NCBI GenBank assembly: GCA_011053245.1 | Contig: DRGS01000125.1 | Span: 1-17,511, forward strand | Length of the DNA: 17,511 nucleotides | Direction of reading: 5' to 3' | Source of the DNA: Phycisphaerales bacterium | GTDB lineage: Bacteria; Planctomycetota; Phycisphaerae; Sedimentisphaerales; Anaerohalosphaeraceae | In this document: piece by piece, positions 13,209 to 17,511 of the stretch | Numbering within the stretch: position 1 is the stretch's first letter | How the letters are laid out: every line of letters starts with the position of its first letter | The notes under the pieces: model-generated | Databases searched by the model: none | Told to the model about the DNA's origin: nothing | What the model saw: only the letters and a program-made list of their open reading frames with translations | Program-made: the position numbers and the translations under genes

Positions 13209-16200
13209 ATGGGACTTGAAGGCGTCAGTAAATTCTTTCTGAAGATATTCGGTTCCCGAAACGAACGCATTGTAAAAACATATCTAACGTATGCCGTTGG
13301 GGCTCTGGACTTCGAAGAACAGATCAAGGCTCTGGACGATGACGCGCTGCATGCAAAGACCGCCGAGTTCAAGGCCAAACTCGCAGATGGCGCTTCGCCC
13401 GAGGATATTCAGCTCGAAGCCTTCGCCGTCGTCAGGGAGACTGCTCTAAGAAAAGTTCAGATGCGCCACTTTGACGTTCAGCTCGTCGGCGGCAACGTCC
13501 TCTACGAAGGAAAGATCGCCGAGATGGCTACCGGCGAAGGAAAGACCCTGGTCGCGACTTTAGCTGCCTATCTCGTCCATCTTACCGGCAGAAAGGTTCA
13601 CGTCGTAACCGTAAACGACTACCTCGCCAAACGTGACGCCGAATGGATGCGGCCGGTCTATGAAAGCCTTGGCCTTACCGTCGGCGCGATCCAGGCCGAC
13701 ATGGACTCAACCGGTCAGGAACGAAAGGATCAGTACTCCTGCGACATCACCTATGGAACCAACAACGAATTCGGATTCGACTATCTCCGCGACAACATGA
13801 AAATCACCATCGAAGACATGGCACAGGGACCGCTGGACTATGCGATCATTGACGAGGTGGACTCGATCCTGATCGACGAAGCCAGAACTCCGCTGATCAT
13901 ATCCGGTCCTGCTTTCGACGACGTTACCCGCTACAAAAAAGCCGACGGCGTCTGCCGCCAGTTGATCTCGCTCCAGAGCGGATACACCAGATTAAAATCC
14001 GCCATCGACAAAGCAGAACGCACCATCGCAAACGCACAGGGCGAACTTAGCGACGCTAAGAAAGCCAAAGACTCCGGCCGCGGCGAAAAGGCACAGGCTG
14101 TAATAGACAAAAACGAAACCCAGCGAGCCGAAGACGAACTCAAACTCGAACGGATGACCCAGTATTACGAAGTCGAGTACGACCGCAAAGCCGTCCACCT
14201 AACCCATGAGGGCATAGGCGCCGCCCAGGACATCGCCGGGTTAGGCTCGTTCTTTACCGGGTCGAACATGGAATGGCCGCACATGCTCGAACAATCGCTG
14301 AGGGCACACATCACCTTCGAAAAAGAAAAAGATTATGTTGTAATAGACGGCAAAGTTATAATAGTTGACGAATTCACCGGCAGGCTCATGCACGGACGCC
14401 AATGGTCCGACGGACTCCATCAGGCGATGGAAGGAAAAGAAAACGTCAAGATAAAGGAAGAATCCCAGACCCTTGCAACTATTACACTTCAGAACTTCTT
14501 TAAGCTCTACGGCCAGATCGCCGGCATGACCGGAACAGCCGAAACCGAAGCCGAAGAATTCCTGGCCATCTACGGTCTTGACGTTATCGTCATGCCAACC
14601 AATAAACCCTGCATACGCGATGACCAGGACGACCAGATATACAAATCCATGAAGGAAAAGTTCATTGCCCTCGTCGAAGAGATATACGAAGTAAGCGCAG
14701 CAGGACGCCCCGTTCTCGTCGGTACCATCAGCATCGAAAAGAGCGAAGCGATCTCCGCCGCACTTACCAAAAGATATAATCTCGAACACGAACTATTAAA
14801 CGCCAAACAGCATGAACGCGAAGCACACATTGTTGAAAAAGCAGGCTGGCAGAGGACCGACCGCAATAATAAAGTATTCGGAAATGTGACCATCGCGACC
14901 AATATGGCGGGTCGCGGAACCGATATCAAACTCGGTGAAGGCGTAGCCGAGATCGGCGGCCTCCACATCGTCGGAACCGAACGCCACGAGTCAAGAAGAA
15001 TAGACAACCAACTCCGTGGCCGCGCAGGCCGTCAAGGCGACGCCGGATCAAGTGGATTTTTCCTGAGCTTTGACGATGACCTTATGCAGCTCTTTGGCGG
15101 AGATAAGATCCCGAAACTGCTCAGCCTTATCGGATGGGAAGAGGGCGAGCCTATATACCACCCGCACATCAGCAAACAGATCGCAAAGACCCAGAAAAAG
15201 GTCGAAGAGCGAAACTACGAAGCTCGCAAGAGCCTGCTCGAATACGATGAGGTGATGGACTATCAGCGTAAAGTTTTCTATTCGCGCCGCCGCGGCATCA
15301 TTGAGGGCATTCGCCTCAAGGAAACCATCTCCGACATGATCGAAAATGTCATCAACAGTATCTGCGACGGCATCCTGACCGTAGGCTACCCCCACCATTG
15401 TGTTGTCGAATGGGCACGGACCAACTTTGGAGTCGACCTGCAAGCTGACAGGATCAAAGACGCCACGCCCGATGAGATCGAAAGTAAGATCAAACAACAG
15501 GCAAAGAAACGCACCGCTAACGAAATATCCCTCTCGTTAGGCGAGTACCTTGAGGACTACGAAGACAAAAGCACATGGAACATCGATTCGCTCTGCCGAT
15601 GGGCGATGAGCGCATTCGGAGCTGGCCTCAGCGCCGGAAAACTAAAGAACATGACCGCCGAAGAAATAGAACAAACTCTCGTCGATGCCAGTGCCGATCA
15701 GGTCGATAAAAAGGACTGCTCGCAGATCGATGATTTCCTGAAAACCGGATTCTCCCTCAAGACTTTCATCCAACTGATAGAATCGAAATTCGACTTCCGC
15801 CTCGACTATAACAAACTCAAGGATTCAACCACCGCCGAGATAAGAGAGGAACTCTCCGAAAGCGTAGCCGAAAAATATAAACAACGCCAGATCGAATACC
15901 CCGTCGAGTACGCCATGAACATGGTCTTCACCCCGCAGGGCGCAAATGTTTATGGTTTTGAAGCCCTCGCCGACTGGGCAAACAGAAAATACGCCGCCGA
16001 CCTTACCGCCGAATCCATCCAGAACCTTTCGCCAAAAGAAATGCACAAAAAACTACTTGAGTTAAGTACCAGCTATAATAACGGCCAACTGCTCGAAGAG
16101 ATCCAGGCAAAGGCGGATTCCGCTGATACCGAAGAACTTTTCAACTGGGCAAACGAACGATTTCATGCGAAACTCGATACGTCGCAGATCGAAGATGACG

Positions 16201-16697
16201 CAGATCCAATCGAACTCGTAACAGAAGCTGGAGAAGCGTTCCTGCACGAGGAACTTACCGGCCTCGAAAAATATGTCCTCATCCAGATTTACGACGGTGC
16301 ATGGAAGGACCACCTCTACGCGATGGACCACTTAAAGGAGAGCATTTTCCTGCGTGCCTTCGCCGAAAAGGATCCCAAGATCGAATACAAGCAGGAAGGT
16401 TTCCGAATGTTCAACGAGATGCTCGACGTCATCGAGGACCGCGTCACCGGCACGATATTCAAGGTCCACCTCGAAGCCGGCACAAGTGCCCGCAGCGTCT
16501 GGAACGTTTCGCAAACCTCGCATGATGAGGTCAACCACTTCGCCATGGCCCAAAGACAGCAAGCCGCCGCAACCGCACCACAGGGCGAGATTAAAGTCAA
16601 ACAGATCAAACTCGAACAACCCAAAGTAGGCCGAAACGAACCATGCCCCTGCGGCAGCGGAAAAAAATACAAAAAATGCTGCGGCAAAAACGCCTGA
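13209..16697 (+). CDS. secA: SecA, preprotein translocase ATPase with expanded helical-wing region
   Basis: SecA is the ATPase motor that pushes unfolded preproteins through SecYEG. From the ATG at 13209 it has 1162 residues, against about 901 in E. coli; a GTG at 13203 would add two. Walker A is MATGEGKT (106-113) and Walker B is IDEVDSILIDEAR (about 214-226). TNMAGRGTDIKLGEG and the LRGRAGRQGDAGSSGFF motif form the second nucleotide-binding domain. A charged helical insert (about 258-320) lies in the preprotein cross-linking domain. Residues about 732-1010 contain five degenerate copies of a W-A-x3-F/Y-x3-L motif. The C-terminal SEC-C zinc motif has C1146, C1148, C1157 and C1158. No clear Shine-Dalgarno is seen; a hairpin ends 14 nt upstream. 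It converges on priA with a 9-nt gap. Confidence 0.98.
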   Translation: MGLEGVSKFFLKIFGSRNERIVKTYLTYAVGALDFEEQIKALDDDALHAKTAEFKAKLADGASPEDIQLEAFAVVRETALRKVQMRHFDVQLVGGNVLYEGKIAEMATGEGKTLVATLAAYLVHLTGRKVHVVTVNDYLAKRDAEWMRPVYESLGLTVGAIQADMDSTGQERKDQYSCDITYGTNNEFGFDYLRDNMKITIEDMAQGPLDYAIIDEVDSILIDEARTPLIISGPAFDDVTRYKKADGVCRQLISLQSGYTRLKSAIDKAERTIANAQGELSDAKKAKDSGRGEKAQAVIDKNETQRAEDELKLERMTQYYEVEYDRKAVHLTHEGIGAAQDIAGLGSFFTGSNMEWPHMLEQSLRAHITFEKEKDYVVIDGKVIIVDEFTGRLMHGRQWSDGLHQAMEGKENVKIKEESQTLATITLQNFFKLYGQIAGMTGTAETEAEEFLAIYGLDVIVMPTNKPCIRDDQDDQIYKSMKEKFIALVEEIYEVSAAGRPVLVGTISIEKSEAISAALTKRYNLEHELLNAKQHEREAHIVEKAGWQRTDRNNKVFGNVTIATNMAGRGTDIKLGEGVAEIGGLHIVGTERHESRRIDNQLRGRAGRQGDAGSSGFFLSFDDDLMQLFGGDKIPKLLSLIGWEEGEPIYHPHISKQIAKTQKKVEERNYEARKSLLEYDEVMDYQRKVFYSRRRGIIEGIRLKETISDMIENVINSICDGILTVGYPHHCVVEWARTNFGVDLQADRIKDATPDEIESKIKQQAKKRTANEISLSLGEYLEDYEDKSTWNIDSLCRWAMSAFGAGLSAGKLKNMTAEEIEQTLVDASADQVDKKDCSQIDDFLKTGFSLKTFIQLIESKFDFRLDYNKLKDSTTAEIREELSESVAEKYKQRQIEYPVEYAMNMVFTPQGANVYGFEALADWANRKYAADLTAESIQNLSPKEMHKKLLELSTSYNNGQLLEEIQAKADSADTEELFNWANERFHAKLDTSQIEDDADPIELVTEAGEAFLHEELTGLEKYVLIQIYDGAWKDHLYAMDHLKESIFLRAFAEKDPKIEYKQEGFRMFNEMLDVIEDRVTGTIFKVHLEAGTSARSVWNVSQTSHDEVNHFAMAQRQQAAATAPQGEIKVKQIKLEQPKVGRNEPCPCGSGKKYKKCCGKNA

Positions 16698-16706
16698 TAC
16701 CACAAG

Positions 16707-17511
16707 CTACATTAAATTAACCGGATCAACATCCACACCTATCGTAACCGCCGGACGCACACTTGCTCCTGTACGAATTGCCGCGAAAAGTTCCTGTATC
16801 GGGCGCACATCGTCAGCCTGGACGATGATCTGCATCCTGTGAAACCCCCCTATCCTGTTTATCGCCGCTTCCATCGGTCCGCGCACCGTAAGCTTCAAAC
16901 CCTTGTAATCCGCGACGTCATCGATCATCGCCCGCATCGCCTCGCTCGCAGCCGTCAGCTTATCGTAATTGCCATCCTTTAACCGAACTATTGCCATCTT
17001 CCCGCACGGCGGCAGATTACACTTTCGCCGATGCCCCATTTCCTCAGCCACGAACCCCTCATAATCATGCTTCAGAGCAAAATCTATCGCCGGCTGACCC
17101 GTCAAGAAAGTCTGCACGATAACCTCTCCGCCCTTTTCCGACCGCCCCGCGCGACCGGCTACCTGCGAAAGCAATTGGAACGTCCGCTCGTTCGCCCGAA
17201 AATCCGGCAGCGAAAGAGCGGTATCTGCGCTGATCACCCCCACCAACGTAACATTCGGAAAATGCAATCCCTTCGCCAGCATCTGCGTCCCAGCCAGAAT
17301 ATCGATCCTGCCCGCGGCAAAATCGCCAAGCAGTTTATAATAGCCCGCCGCCTTACCCGCCATCGCATCACTATCAACCCTTGCGATCCTCGCATCCGGC
17401 AGCTTCTTAGCAAGCTCCTCTTCAAGCCGCTGCGAACCTACCCCGATCATCGTCATCGACTTACTGCACAGAGGACACTTTCGTGGAACTAACGTCTTAG
17501 CCATACAGTAA
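16707..17511 (-). CDS. priA: PriA, primosomal helicase (C-terminal part; runs off window end)
   Basis: PriA is the 3'-5' DNA helicase that restarts stalled replication forks. Only the last 268 codons or so are here. The open frame continues to the window edge as Tyr-Cys before an internal Met at 17504, so that Met is not the start. The Cys of YC and the pair in CPLC belong to the PriA zinc-binding region. GVGSQRLEEELAKKLP, ILAGTQMLAKGLHFPNVTLVGV, ADTALSLPDFRANERTFQLLSQVAGRAGRSEKGG (helicase motifs IV-VI) and the C-terminal domain follow. Zinc ligands C-terminal to this edge look intact. It faces secA, with stop codons 9 nt apart and no hairpin between. Confidence 0.95.
   Translation of the reverse strand, partial: YCMAKTLVPRKCPLCSKSMTMIGVGSQRLEEELAKKLPDARIARVDSDAMAGKAAGYYKLLGDFAAGRIDILAGTQMLAKGLHFPNVTLVGVISADTALSLPDFRANERTFQLLSQVAGRAGRSEKGGEVIVQTFLTGQPAIDFALKHDYEGFVAEEMGHRRKCNLPPCGKMAIVRLKDGNYDKLTAASEAMRAMIDDVADYKGLKLTVRGPMEAAINRIGGFHRMQIIVQADDVRPIQELFAAIRTGASVRPAVTIGVDVDPVNLM

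Noticed and set aside
17502..17504. ATG as the start of the last gene
   Set aside because: The frame is open to the window edge (Tyr-Cys before it), and PriA motifs need several hundred residues upstream. The gene is therefore partial, not short.

Overview
The window is a stretch of bacterial core genome of about 50% GC with dense genes and no mobile element, CRISPR array or RNA gene that I could see. The best lineage guess is an anaerobic member of the Planctomycetota, near Phycisphaerae/Sedimentisphaerales. I base this on the very long SecA, the style of the serine hydroxymethyltransferase, and the small glycine-linker zinc-ribbon membrane protein. This is inference from memory of the families, not a search. 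Bases 1-19 are not genomic: they match the Tn5/Nextera mosaic-end adapter, so the window begins at a contig edge inside rnfB.

Region 1 (20-5043, minus strand) is an Rnf ferredoxin:NAD+ oxidoreductase operon. It reads: small two-helix cysteine protein, rnfC, rnfD, rnfG, rnfE, rnfA, rnfB (cut by the contig end). This C-D-G-E-A-B order is the one usual in anaerobes. The genes are tightly packed, with ATGA coupling into rnfC, an 8-nt overlap of rnfD and rnfG, and rnfG and rnfE abutting. A candidate promoter lies just upstream. A good intrinsic terminator (5118-5165) separates the operon from the next gene upstream, a membrane-anchored double zinc-ribbon protein.

Region 2 (5719-8094, minus) holds glyA (serine hydroxymethyltransferase) followed by a Gfo/Idh/MocA-fold protein whose usual catalytic residues are changed. 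A 321-nt divergent intergenic region (8095-8415) carries promoters facing both ways.

Region 3 (8416-16697, plus) is an information-processing and secretion block. It holds a cytoplasmic TPR protein, rpsT (S20, GTG start), rnr (RNase R), efp (EF-P) and secA. efp has its own clear promoter and is followed by an intrinsic-terminator-like hairpin that ends only about 14 nt before the secA start. SecA is about 260 residues longer than the E. coli protein. The extra length comes from a charged helical insert in the preprotein cross-linking domain and from five degenerate copies of a W-A-x3-F/Y-x3-L motif in the helical-wing region.

Region 4 (16707-17511, minus) is the C-terminal part of PriA helicase, convergent with secA and running off the window end.

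I did not find a clearly new multi-gene system. The points most worth a second look are the SecA repeat expansion, the hairpin before secA, the coupled small cysteine protein of the Rnf operon, the degenerate oxidoreductase beside glyA, and the Leu next to the modified lysine in EF-P.
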